Part shown: piece after piece, positions 10,490 to 20,869 of the stretch
How positions within the stretch are numbered: the first letter of the stretch is position 1
Layout of the letters: the number at the start of each line of letters is the position of its first letter
Source of the DNA: Leishmania mexicana MHOM/GT/2001/U1103
Lineage: Eukaryota > Euglenozoa > Kinetoplastea > Trypanosomatida > Trypanosomatidae
Reading direction: 5' to 3'
Assembly (NCBI RefSeq): GCF_000234665.1
Contig: NC_018312.1
Span: forward strand, 987,791 to 1,051,790
Length of the DNA stretch: 64,000 bases
Notes under the pieces: model-generated
What the model was told of the DNA's origin: nothing
Database searches by the model: none
The model's input: only the letters and a program-made list of their open reading frames with translations
Translations under genes and position numbers: made by a program

Positions 10490-13400
10490 GTGGGTGTAGG
10501 CCTCCGCAACTGTCGCATTGCTTGCCGGACTCATCGCACCCCCTTCCGAAGTTCGTTTGGCGCCTCTTGCAGTCGATCTCACCCCCCCCCCTTTCGGCGG
10601 GTCTCTAGGCGGCAGTGAGCGTGATCTTGCCACGCGCTGGCCGCAGTCGCCCTCAGGCGTCGTCGGTACGTGAAGAGGGCTTGTGCAGTACAGGAGACGT
10701 GTAGCTACTTTGGGAAGAAGACTGACAAGGCGGTCCGCCGGGGGAGCTGTTCCTACGCTCCATTGCCGACCTCTCTTGTCTGTCTTTTCCTTTTCTCTTA
10801 GCTGTCGGGTTCCGGTAGTGTCTGCTGGCTGCCCTCCTCGCTGCCTGCCTGTGCACGTGTGTGTGTGTGCCTCTCCTCGCCTTTCACCCTCCGCTTGCTT
10901 CGCTGAGCTTTTCTCCTTTTCCGTTGTTTCTCCGATAGTGTCGATCATATGCGCATTTCTGGGCAGGCCGCTGTGTTTCCTTCTACCTCTCCACGACCTC
11001 TATTTTTTTCTTCCATCGTTCTCGCACAGTCACGTCCACTGGACGCCGCTCATGCCGATCTGCAGCGCTTGGACTTGTGTGCGTGTTTTCCCCTCACTGG
11101 AGATGTTCTCAGCACCTCTCTGCACGTGCACATGTCTCTCTCTCTGTGCAGGAGCATATGCCTGGGGCTCCGTGAGAGTTAGAGAGCGGCCAAGAGCTGA
11201 GTGTGCCGCACCGTTTGCGCACCTGCCATTGCGGTGCTGTGCATATTTTCCACTCCCTGGTGTGAACCTCCGTCTCTCCTTGCGTTTTTTTTTACTATGC
11301 TGTGCCACCAACACATGCGCACCACCGCCACCATCGTCCTTTTTCCCTCTCTTACCCGTTCCCCTCTCGCCTTCTCGAGGTGAATGCTGTACCATCAAGA
11401 CGTGGCGTGCACACAGGCGGTGTGTGTGCGTCTATGTCCCCTCCTCGGTAAGCGCGCCACGCTTCTCCCTTCTTTTTTTCCTTCTCGCTCTGCTACAACG
11501 CCTCCGGTTGTCCGTCTTTGCGGCCCGCCTTGGTCCCCTCCGTGTCCCACCTCTTCCCTCGCCAATTTCTCATGTGCGTCTCCTGCGTAGTAGCATTAGG
11601 GAGGGGGGTTACACTTTGCTCCTCTTCTCTGTGCGTTTCTTCTGGTTTCGCTGTTGACCCGTGGATGCCCTGCGCAGCACTCCGCTTTCTGGCTCGTGTT
11701 CGTCTTGAAACCCGCAGGGTGGGGCACTGATGACCGTGTCGGCACGCTCTCTCGGGCGACACCACACACACACACACGCACGCGGTCTGGCAGGAGTGTG
11801 CCTCGTGGCGCGATCCGCACCGGTTTGCGCGTGTCCGTCTTCAATGGCGTTTTTTTCTACATCTTTCTCCTCCCCTCTGCCGCCTCCGCACTTGGGCACA
11901 AGGATCACTCGCGCCCCCCTCTCTCTCCTTCGCTGCTGCTTCTCGACCAGTGGGCGTAGGATCACCGCTGCTGCTTTCTTCTCGTCGGTCTCCTCCGCTG
12001 CCGTTGCGACTATCTTGTAAAGTTCAGGCACAGCTTTGTTTTCTCACGCGCGCGTGTGTGGCCACACGTCCGTTTCTCGTCGTTTGACAATTTTCCCGTC
12101 CCCCTTGATGGAGGGGTAGGTGGGAAGGAGGACGCCTCCGTGCGCGGTATCGCAGGACCCAGTGCACCCTCCCGCTCTCTCTGTGGGGAGGCCGGGCAGC
12201 CCCTACTCTACCCCGCCTCCTCACCCCTGCCCATGCCGAACCACGTGTGGTGGTGACAGGGCCAGGCACCCACGACACGGTGGGAGGGTGGGGTGGGGGG
12301 GGGGGACAGAGCGATGGATCGCTGCTGATGTTGGCGGCCAGGTCCTGCATGGGGTAGCGTCGGAGCGCCACGCGACCGTGAAGCGGTCTGTGCCGCCCAC
12401 ATGATCGGCAGAGTGCCCGCGTGACTCGAGCGTGTGGCCCACCCGGTGGCGACCGGCATACGGGGTGGGTAGAGTTTTGAAGCGCAGGGGCCATGCTCGC
12501 CGACGACCGGGTGGGCACATTGCTGTACTGGCGTGTGTCTACGGCTGCTCTGCACTGCGCGATGGGCCCTGGGGCAGGCCAGGGGGAGGAGGGGGAGAGA
12601 GAGTCACGCGGAGTGTGGCCCCGTGCTGTGTGGCAGAGAGGGCGGACGCATCGGTGAAGAATACTATCTGTCCGCTCAACGCTTCTCGTTTCTCGTTTTT
12701 TTTTCTGTGCAGCAACACCGCTCATGTAATGAATGATGCTGATGGTAGTGTGTGCGTGTGCGTGTGCGCGACTTCCGCTGTATGTTTGATGTCGCCGTGG
12801 CCTCCTTGTCCCTCTCGTGGTGGTGGTGGTGTGGGCTGTCCTTTTCGTGGCCTTCCCTTTCCTTCCTCTGGAGTACACGCCGCTGCCGCTGTTGAGACCC
12901 CGGTCGCCCCTGCCCCTCTGCCAGCGCGTCCTCCACGCTATCCAAGGACACAGTACGCGAACAGCAGTAACACGGTCCCTTACTCAGTTATGACGCGGAC
13001 GAGAGAGATCAGAGGAAAGCTGTTCACAATGTGCATGCATGGGCGGCACATAGCTTTGCTCGCGTGGGTGTGCGCACACATACACACACACAAATACAGA
13101 TATGGCAGCTTCGGTGACGGGCCCTGCCGCAAACTGCATGAAGTCGTCAAGGGCTTCTGTGGTGCCTTTTCCAGTAACTCTTGCGGCTTGTTTGGCTTGG
13201 GGCCTCCCCGTTAGGGCGTATTCTGCCACGACTTTTCCCTCTCCTCATCTATGCTGCCTGGTCGCTCGACACGTTTTCCATGACCGCAATGAGGCGCCTG
13301 TGCACTCCAGGATCACCACAACATGCGTACGTCATCGACTTGACCCGGCTGTAGCTCATCATCGTCTTGCACGCACACGGTCTCTTCCGTGTCTTGACGC

Positions 13401-13642
13401 CCTCTTTTCACGCATACGGGGTTGGAGCTGCATGGCTGTTGCTGCTGTGCACACAAAGGTGCTCATCCGAGGAGACCGCTAGATAGGTGTCTCTCTCTCC
13501 ACGTGTGCTTGTGTGTCCAGATCTGTGCGTACACAGAAACGGGGCGCTTCACCATTTTCGTGAGGTGTCTGCGCACACAGCGCATAGCCGACGAAGGCCG
13601 GAGGGGAGGCAGGCAAGCATCACCCCTCTTTCGCATGCTAAC
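10490..13642. other. Intergenic region containing SIDER2 copy 1
   Basis: 3.1 kb without a supported gene. Besides the SIDER2 copy it holds pyrimidine-rich stretches and CA runs (11764-11777, about 13070-13092). Open frames on either strand across 12024-13214 come from the repeat and its flanks. Confidence 0.7.
12065..12583. mobile_element. SIDER2-like retroposon, copy 1
   Basis: About 519 bp, nearly identical to 32652-33169 and to 63623-64000. The match begins at CACGTCCGTTTCTCG and ends at GGGGCAGGCCAGG; the flanks differ completely. Size, intergenic position, copy number and sequence fit the LmSIDER2 family of short extinct retroposons, which sit mostly in 3' UTRs and can destabilise mRNAs. 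Orientation is uncertain. The end that reads CCTGGCC on the minus strand resembles the 5' signature of ingi/L1Tc relatives, which would make the element antisense to the genes. It lies downstream of the coiled-coil gene and upstream of the RAD51 paralogue. Confidence 0.8.
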
Positions 13643-15592
13643 ATGAGCGGCAGAGTGCCTGTGGTGCACGCGCGCGAGGACATAGGCGGCTGCGTACCAT
13701 GTCATGTATCTGCTTTGCGGCTCTGCGAAGAGGACGGAGGGGAAGAGGAGAAGGGGTATAACGCGTCGCCGAGCACAGACGCCGCCGTCGAACCTTTCGA
13801 GCCTCTTCGCTGCTTCAGTGCTTTCGATGTACTGCGCGGTGTCCTTGCTGCCTGCACGTGTGCGCCAGTCCTCTCTCGCTCGGCAGAAAAAGGTGCTGAC
13901 TCCCCCTCACTGCTCCCAGGCGCCTTTCTGCCGTCAGCATGGAAGACGGAGCAAAGACGGGAGGCGGTGGTGTCGTTGGTTGACCTTGTTGCAACCGACA
14001 TTGGCGTTTCGAGCGGACGGCACGGACAAGGCGTACCACCAAAGCATGTGGAGCGCGCCCGGTCGCGCCTCAGTGTGGATGCACTGCTCTTGCACCTCAC
14101 GGCAGAGGGGCCAAGGCTGCGGGCAGCCCTGCGGCGCCGTTGTCGTCAACCCCTGCCGATGCCTCCGCGCGATGACACGACAACCCACTCAGAGCCAAAG
14201 GCGTGTGATGAGGCGCAGGCCGCTTCTGAAGAGGATGAAGCCTTCGCAGTTCTCATCCGCTGCGCGGCCAGCGTTGCACTGGCCAACCGCATCCTAGGGA
14301 GCAGTGTGGGGAAGGACAGGAAAGAGGTACAGACACCTGCTAGCCGTGTGCTACAGACATGCACGGCTCTCTCTCTTCTCCGCTCCAACTCGTTTTTCCA
14401 CCAGCCGCTGCAAGCAGGGGCTGGCCACACGGCTGCCTCTCGATCCGCTATCGCAGCAGCTGATGCATCGGCTTACTGGTGCTCGACCGGCTGCATGGGC
14501 CTTGATCAGGCACTGGGTGGTGGAGGCTTCCGCAGTGGATGGGTCACCGAGGTGTACGGCGAGGCTGGGGCAGGCAAGACGCAGCTGGGGCTTCAGTGCC
14601 TCCTGCAGCAAGCTGCCACGGATGTTTGCCAGGCGGCCGTAGCACTGGCGCTAGTCAACAACGCAGACCTCACGTCCCTTGCTCACAAGGTGACGGCAGC
14701 GGGCATGTGCGGCTCCAACAACCCTGCTGTGAAGTGCATGGAAGTGTTTGACCGCGATGTTGTCGAGGCGGCGCGGTGTGCTGTGGTGTACCTGGTTTCC
14801 GAGGACGTGCCCACCTCCCGGCTGGGGCCGCTGGCCGCCGCAGCTGTAGGGCGGGCTGTTCGCGCTGTGCGGCTTCACCCACTCGTGAATCAGCTGCCGT
14901 CGTGTGTTGTGAAGACAGTGTGGGGCTGCGTTGAGCGCACATGCACAGTGTCGGTGGTGTTGTCCCGTCTGCAGATTCGCCACGTCGCATCAGTGGCGGA
15001 GGTGCTGCGGCTGCTAGAGCCTCTCCCGCATCTGCAGCTTTCCCAGGCCCCAGGGATTACCTCTCCCACCAACGCTATCCCCAATAGGGCCCAGAGACCG
15101 CGCAGCAGCAACTTGGTTGAGGCCGTGCGTCTACTGGCCGGCTCTCACGGCCGTGCCATGGTGGTGCTGGACTCCGCCGCGGCTGCAGTGGTGGCGGGGC
15201 AGTGGGACATGCAAGGTGTGGCGCAGACCGACGCGACCGTGGCAGCCCTCAGTTTGCGGCTCCGGCAAGCTGCCATGGCGCACAACTGGTGCATCGTCGT
15301 GACGAACCAGGTGCGCGCGATCCCAACGACTGCCCGTCAACGTCAGTGCGCGCTGGCACCGATCAAACGTGCTCGCTCGCCCACGACCTCCTCTACGGAA
15401 TCGGCATCCTCAGCGGCTCGCACTGTCGTACCCGCACTTGGCTTCTCCTGGGCCTCCGCGCCACACTGTCGCGTGTTTTTGCGCAAGTCTCTTTCTCACG
15501 GTGTGCGTCAGCTTGTGCTGCGCCACGCTCCCTCGCATCCGCCCGCGCAGGCGAGCTACTTGATTACAGAGCACGGCATCGAAGACGCATGA
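13643..15592 (+). CDS. RAD51 paralogue, XRCC3-like RecA-fold ATPase, 649 aa
   Basis: Expected to act in the nucleus in homologous recombination repair by helping RAD51 form or stabilise filaments. A Walker A motif GEAGAGKT lies at residues 306-313 inside the context GCMGLDQALGGGGF...TEVYGEAGAGKTQLGLQ, the standard RAD51/XRCC3 pattern. AVVYLVSEDVPTSRL matches the ICTEDAFPHKRL region of XRCC3. Walker B is MVVLD, ending at Asp510, followed by a QVRAIP segment like the family's NQV. The C terminus (PALGFSWA, then RHAPSHPPAQASYLITEHGI) parallels XRCC3 PALGLAWA and its SAPHLPP...YTISAEGV tail. The protein is long for the family because of about 250 extra N-terminal residues, and there are low-complexity insertions. 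The start is the first ATG consistent with the frame; upstream extension begins only at GTG. Which of the Leishmania RAD51-3, -4 or -6 names applies I cannot say. Confidence 0.85.
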   Translation: MSGRVPVVHAREDIGGCVPCHVSALRLCEEDGGEEEKGYNASPSTDAAVEPFEPLRCFSAFDVLRGVLAACTCAPVLSRSAEKGADSPSLLPGAFLPSAWKTEQRREAVVSLVDLVATDIGVSSGRHGQGVPPKHVERARSRLSVDALLLHLTAEGPRLRAALRRRCRQPLPMPPRDDTTTHSEPKACDEAQAASEEDEAFAVLIRCAASVALANRILGSSVGKDRKEVQTPASRVLQTCTALSLLRSNSFFHQPLQAGAGHTAASRSAIAAADASAYWCSTGCMGLDQALGGGGFRSGWVTEVYGEAGAGKTQLGLQCLLQQAATDVCQAAVALALVNNADLTSLAHKVTAAGMCGSNNPAVKCMEVFDRDVVEAARCAVVYLVSEDVPTSRLGPLAAAAVGRAVRAVRLHPLVNQLPSCVVKTVWGCVERTCTVSVVLSRLQIRHVASVAEVLRLLEPLPHLQLSQAPGITSPTNAIPNRAQRPRSSNLVEAVRLLAGSHGRAMVVLDSAAAAVVAGQWDMQGVAQTDATVAALSLRLRQAAMAHNWCIVVTNQVRAIPTTARQRQCALAPIKRARSPTTSSTESASSAARTVVPALGFSWASAPHCRVFLRKSLSHGVRQLVLRHAPSHPPAQASYLITEHGIEDA

Positions 15593-16587
15593 AGGAGGAA
15601 GCGGGGAGACGGCGGGTGCGTGGCACTCAGGGGTGCGGAAAGAGTCGGGAGAAAAATGTGCCTGCGCTTCACATGAGTCCTCTCTCTCGGCGAATGCAAG
15701 GGCGCGCACGTGTGCCTGTGCTCTGTCCTCCTCTCACGCTGCTATGTGCTCCTCTTGCTTGCGGTCTTCTGTTTGTGGTGAGCTTTTGACCGCTATGGCA
15801 TTCTTGCCACATCATCCCGCACCTGTTCTCCGCCATGGGCGCGTATGCGTGCGTGGGCGCACGTGTGTGGTTGGCGATCAACGACGAGGGGAAAAAAAAA
15901 TTCATAACCGCCTGAGAGAGAGGGCGGGGGGGGGGTCACATATGGGGTTCGAGGAAGTATGCGGCGCCGCTCCCATTCGCTGCCTTCTCGTCCTTTCTCT
16001 GCACTCCTGGTTCTTCATGTGTGCCGCTGGAAACGAAAGCCGAAGCGCATGGCTTGGAGTCGCATACCCTGCAGGGCGACACCGAGACGACTCTTGGCGC
16101 GCTCTGACTCACCCTCTCCTCTTTCTGTGGTGTGAGTGCCTGTGCCCTGGGAATATGAGGGAGGGGGGAGGGGGCGAGGTCCTCGCTCCAGGTTATCACC
16201 TCACATTTTCTTTGTGCGCATGGCCTGCATCCCCCCCTCTCATCACTCTTTCTATGCGTACGTGTCCATGCATGTCCGCTGATCTCCTCGCTCCGCGTCT
16301 CCTTACCAGCCGCACCTGACTTCGCGAAACAACCCACAAAACTAACCGCCGAACTGCGATTCAACCGACACCCGCCCACCACCACCGCTGTCGCTGCCGT
16401 CGTAGAGGTGCTACCCAGCTATTCATCGTTCTTGGTTTTACACGTGCATCCGCTCTGCCGCAGCCATCGCACTGCCTTCCCTCCATCCCTTACCGCGTGC
16501 TGCTCCAGTACGGGGTGCTTCGCTGATTCGCTTGGCCACGTTCTCAGCTCCGTCGCTGCGTCTGCATGTGTTTCTCGCTTTGCTAGC
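15593..16587. other. Intergenic region, about 1 kb
   Basis: No supported gene. There are G-runs and T/C-rich stretches. The TTTGCTAGC just before 16588 provides an AG (16585-16586) two bases upstream of the next start codon. Confidence 0.65.
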
Positions 16588-17730
16588 ATGGCGTCTCCAC
16601 GCAAGGTTGATGTGTTTGTGGCGCGGGCCTACTCGCGCAAGGGCGTGCAGTCGGGGCTGTTCTTCTGGACTGTTTTGGCCCTCGTCCTCGCGGGCACGTT
16701 TGTCGTCTCAAAAATTCCGTTAGGCCTTTACACACCTACAGTTGGTTTCCAGCAGAGCAAGCACCGCGAGCCCCCGAAGCAGATTATCCCGCCCGCGCCC
16801 TCCACCCCAGCCGGCCGTGGCATCATGCGTGCGCACAGCCAACGCATTATCGCTATCGGGGACCTTCACGGCGACATTGACCGACTCCGCAGCACCCTGC
16901 GCGCTGCGAACGTGCTGGAGAAGGGCGTGGACGCCTGGCGCAAGGGGTGCACCGATGTCGTGGTGCAGCTAGGCAACGTTGTGGGCTACGGTCCAGATGC
17001 TCCGGAGATGCTGCAGCTACTGTCGGGGCTCAAGGTGCAAGCTCGCGCCTCTGGTGGACGCCTCATCACGTTGAGCGGTAACCAGGAGCTGCTCACTCTT
17101 TCCGGAGTCTTGGAATACGTGCATCCGCGGTTGCTGAACTTGTCCGCCGGCCATGTCGGCTTACGCTACCTGTACGGCCCTGGCGGACGCTACGGGCGCA
17201 TGATGGCCGAAGAAAACTTGGCCGTGGTGATCGTCTCGGACATCGTGTTTGTGCATGGCGGGCTGACCGCCGCGTACGCCCGCCGCGGTGTTGATCAGCT
17301 CAACGCCGAATGGTATGAGGGGGCTTCCTTTATGAACCTGACAAGGCACCCCTTTCACAACGAGGCGAGTCCGTTGTGGGACCGCAGCGTCGTGCGGGCG
17401 GCTATGGCCGGCAATTGCGGCCCTCTTTCTGCCGGCATTGCGGCGCTCAAGGCAAAGGAAAACAGGGAAATCAATCTCATGGTGGTGGGCCACACGTCCA
17501 TGCCGGACGGGAAGGTGGGCACCTGGTGCGCCGGCAAGCTCATGACCATCGATGTCGCCATGAGCCGCTACGTCGAGAAAGGCGGCTACGAGGCGTTTGT
17601 GAGCTTCCTACCGATGCTGAAAAAGGTAAAACGGAAGAAGGTCTTCCGAAGCACGGCAGAGCGCGTCGAAACGCACTACCCACTTGGCTCCGGCGTCCGC
17701 GCGGGACCTCTTACTCCGACAGAGGCCTAA
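16588..17730 (+). CDS. Membrane-anchored Shewanella-like (SLP/PPP family) phosphatase with altered active site, 380 aa
   Basis: A short N terminus (MASPRKVDVFVARAYSRKG) is followed by one hydrophobic segment at about residues 25-45, which suggests a signal anchor with the enzyme domain on the far side. The metallophosphoesterase fold is clear: GDLHGD (91-96); a second block LGNVVGYGPDAPE where GDxxDRG is expected (Asn130 for the metal-bridging Asp, GYG for DRG); GNQE where GNHE is expected (Gln166 for the catalytic His); VHGG (His223); the family-like SPLWDR; and VVGHT (His302). Two residues used for metal bridging and proton donation are therefore replaced, so it may bind substrate or metal weakly or be a pseudophosphatase. 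The start at 16588 is the first ATG after TAG at 16584-16586. Localisation to the secretory or endosomal system is inference. Confidence 0.8.
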   Translation: MASPRKVDVFVARAYSRKGVQSGLFFWTVLALVLAGTFVVSKIPLGLYTPTVGFQQSKHREPPKQIIPPAPSTPAGRGIMRAHSQRIIAIGDLHGDIDRLRSTLRAANVLEKGVDAWRKGCTDVVVQLGNVVGYGPDAPEMLQLLSGLKVQARASGGRLITLSGNQELLTLSGVLEYVHPRLLNLSAGHVGLRYLYGPGGRYGRMMAEENLAVVIVSDIVFVHGGLTAAYARRGVDQLNAEWYEGASFMNLTRHPFHNEASPLWDRSVVRAAMAGNCGPLSAGIAALKAKENREINLMVVGHTSMPDGKVGTWCAGKLMTIDVAMSRYVEKGGYEAFVSFLPMLKKVKRKKVFRSTAERVETHYPLGSGVRAGPLTPTEA

Positions 17731-18838
17731 CGGTCATGTCCCCTTCATCCTGCTCGGCGTGGGCGCACAGGAAAGGCTATGGACGCCGGTGTCTGTATAT
17801 ATCTATATGTCTATATCTCTACCTGTGTTTGTGTATATATATATACATGTGTGTGTGCTGTTGTCCGCGACGGACAGCCGTGCGAGCTTAGAGCCTATCG
17901 CCACGGTCGAAAACGCAACCGGAACGTGAATCGGGTAAATCGGATCACGCATGATGTGGATGTCATGAAGGAGGACGACGATGCCCGGGTCAGGGGCAAG
18001 GTATAGGATGGTGCGCGCGCGTGGAGCCACATAGGTGCGCAAGTGAAGGGAGCTGAAGCTTTCACACCCTTCACGGCCCGTCCCGCCCTTCTCTTTGCAT
18101 GTTTATGCAGGCCACACACGCGCGGGCGCAGTGGCGCAGCCTTGTCGACCTCCAAACACAGTGGCCCCTCGAACACTTTGCAGACACGAAGCACTACGTG
18201 ACTGGAGCATCCTGTTTGTCCGACAGCGGTACTTGACGAGTCGAGTTTTGAAACTGCGCGGGGGAGGGGACAGCAGTGCGCATGACCGGCGAGGAGGACC
18301 TTAAGCGCCACATGGAATAGCTCGTCCGCACCAGGAGCACACCACTCATCCCCGGGGCTGGCGAAGCCTGCCCCAGTCTACGACGGCACACATGTTTGTC
18401 ATCGGGAAAGAAATGGCCCAGGTCAAGACGAATGTGGAAGGTGCCGCAAGGCGCTTGCCACCACCGGAGCCCGCCGCGAGGATAGCAACGACAGCCAACG
18501 CGGAACTTCGGGGACCGCAATGAAGGGCAACGTCAGCGGCAACGGCAGCCTCAACGACCCCGAAAGATTCATGTCGCATGAGGGCGGGGGCAGGGGTTAA
18601 CATGCCGACCGGAGCGGAATGCTCTAACACCGAGGCAGGTACGCAGAGCTGAGAGGGTCTGCAAGAAAGAAAGACCGTGCTTCAAAAGCGGACCGCCCAG
18701 ATGAAACGGGAGCCGTCAGGTAGCGACATGCACTTGAGGCAGGCGTTCAACACGGACCTGGATGCGATCCTTCAGCGGTGCCCCTCACAGGGGACAGTGC
18801 GGGTGTTGCGACACCGTACCGTACGGGGGGGGGCAAGG

Positions 18839-19368
18839 CGCGAGTCAAGCCAATACAAGGATCGGTGTGGAAGCATGTGGCCGCCTGCTTTCCACTTTTT
18901 ATATGCCACTGCTGCATTGAGGGTGTGCTGACGCGGAACATGAAGGAGGGGACCGATGAGCTTACCGTGTTCGATTCTGCGCGGTCTGGCATTGTACAAG
19001 CCGACATGTGCCGGGGTCTGCAAGCAATGTGGCCGCGCCTTTCTGTTCTCAACGGGATACGAAACACAAAGCAAGTACGCGGTAGCGATGACTGTGGTTC
19101 ATTCATGGTAACATCGCTTGTCTCCGACGACGACGCCTGTGCAAACGGTGGTGCACCAGCATTTCCGGGCTGCTTTCGCCGTTTCTTCGTCTGGGTGGCG
19201 CGGGAGGTGGATGCCTCCAGAACCTTTGAGGGCTGCCATGCAGCCCGAAGTTGTGCCGCGGTACGCAGTGGACTCTCAAGGAGCTTATGGAGGCGCACAA
19301 TGCAGCCGCCGGCCTACCGTTGTACCTTGGTGCAGGCTGGGTACACCACATCGGTGCCGAATTCATGA
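18839..19368 (+). pseudogene. Possible relic of a Ulp1/adenain-type cysteine peptidase frame
   Basis: The open frame here contains, in order, two candidate His (KHVAACF and FICHCC), ELTVFDS, a Gln seven residues before Cys in KQVRGSDDCG, and DCGSFMV. Ulp1 (C48) and adenain-type peptidases use His, Asp in a (V/L)xDS context, Gln, and Cys in DCGxF, with similar spacing. The frame has no clear start, the flanks are interrupted by stops and shifts, and a second recognisable-looking stretch (WTLKELMEAHNAAAGLP, near 19270) lies in another frame. I read this as a decayed gene, possibly from a mobile element; chance resemblance is a real alternative. Confidence 0.25.
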
Positions 19369-20769
19369 GGGGGGGGGGCAGTGTCAAGCGGATCGGAAAC
19401 GCAAGAGAGGGTCACAGCACACGTGACTGCGAAGCCGCCAGAGGCTACGGAGTGGTGTAGGGGTGTGCACGCGGCTGCAGCTCAGCAGACGACGAAGGCG
19501 GGAGAAGCAGGATGACGCCCTGAAAACCGCGGCGACTCAACTGCAAGGCCGCTCACGCGGTTTCCGCAACGCGGCCTGGGCAGTGGCAAACCTCTCTCCA
19601 TATTCTTTTTCTCTTCAGCTTTCGGCGAAGGATGGGCAGCTTCGTGCGCAGCTATGCAAGTACTACTCCTTGGATTCCAGGCCGGTGCTGGGCCACGCCC
19701 CGCTAAACACCCCCCCCTCACGCACCACCATCTTTTACTGATCCGAAAGCAATCTGCTATGCAGCGGACGACGGGAAAGACACAGGCGGCCAGCCAGGTT
19801 GTTTTCTCGAGTCTCCTTGCTCACCCGATGCTGGGAGGACCGCCGCCGACGTGCGACGTACACATACACACACGGACCCCATCGAAATGCAGCGCTCATA
19901 TCCCCCATAGATTAGTACAACTGTAGGGAGGGGAACGAGGTCTGGCCCTTAGCCACACGTCTGCTTACGAGACACATGCAACTCGCAGGGAGGGGAGAGG
20001 GAGGGGGGGGGCAGAAAAGTTTTTTCTCTTCTTTTGAATGTGACAGAATACTGAAAAGCGCATGCCCGGCCAGCCCGGGTGCGCCAGCAATGAGTGCGCC
20101 TCGCACTCTCTGACTCCTTTTATCGCTTAGCTCATTGCCCAGTCGCACGGAAATAATTTTGTCGTGCGTGTGTAGTATTTGTGCCGTTGCTATTTCGATG
20201 TGATCTCGCCGTCTTCCCTGGAGAAAGGGGGGGATGCGCTCTGGATGAGAGAGTGCACTGAGGATGCAGTCGCTGGCATGGTGATGACGGCAGGGCATTG
20301 GTAGTGGTAGTGGTGGTGTTGCGCTGGCGAACGTGCATGATTGTGTTGCTTCGGACTAAGTTCATTGTCGCCCCTAACCCTTCTTACCATCGGCTGCTGT
20401 GCGTCTGGCTATCCCTGCAGCCGCGTCTTCGGCTTTCTCATGGCTTCCGCTCGTCCCTCTTCTCTTTTTTTGGTGCGCCAGTTTAATTTCCGAGGGATTT
20501 TTTCTCGCGACGCCGTCCGGGCGCGTACGCCTGCGCCAGTGTTCTTGCTGTGCTCCTGTGGATGGCGCGATGCCGCCACACGACGCTCCTGTTGCCGATG
20601 CGCGCGCTGTCGTTGCTTTGCATGACCGGCACTTCGGATCAGCAAGGACAGTCCCCGCATCTCCTTCTCCGGTGTTGCCGACCTCACCCGCTCATCTTGC
20701 GCCACCTCGGGCAGGTATCCTGCCCCCTCTTTCCTTCTGTCATCTTGTCTATGGCAAAATAGGCGGGTT

Positions 20770-20801
20770 CACACACACATACACACACACACACACACAC
20801 A
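20770..20801. repeat. CA microsatellite
   Basis: CA run with one CAT interruption, in the gene-free region. Confidence 0.9.
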
Positions 20802-20869
20802 GGGCGACCGCATGTATTATGTGTGCCACTTTGCATTGTTTTGGTTCTCTGCTTAAGCCGAATTCCTGC

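Noticed and set aside
12024..12878. 284-codon open frame on the minus strand
   Set aside because: It reads through SIDER2 copy 1 and its flanks; the same frame recurs in copies 2 and 3, so it is repeat sequence and not a gene.
18560..18700. Possible RNase H motif of an ingi/L1Tc-type element
   Set aside because: A stretch reading GAECSNTEAG looked reminiscent, but the surrounding catalytic acids are not there in any frame I followed.
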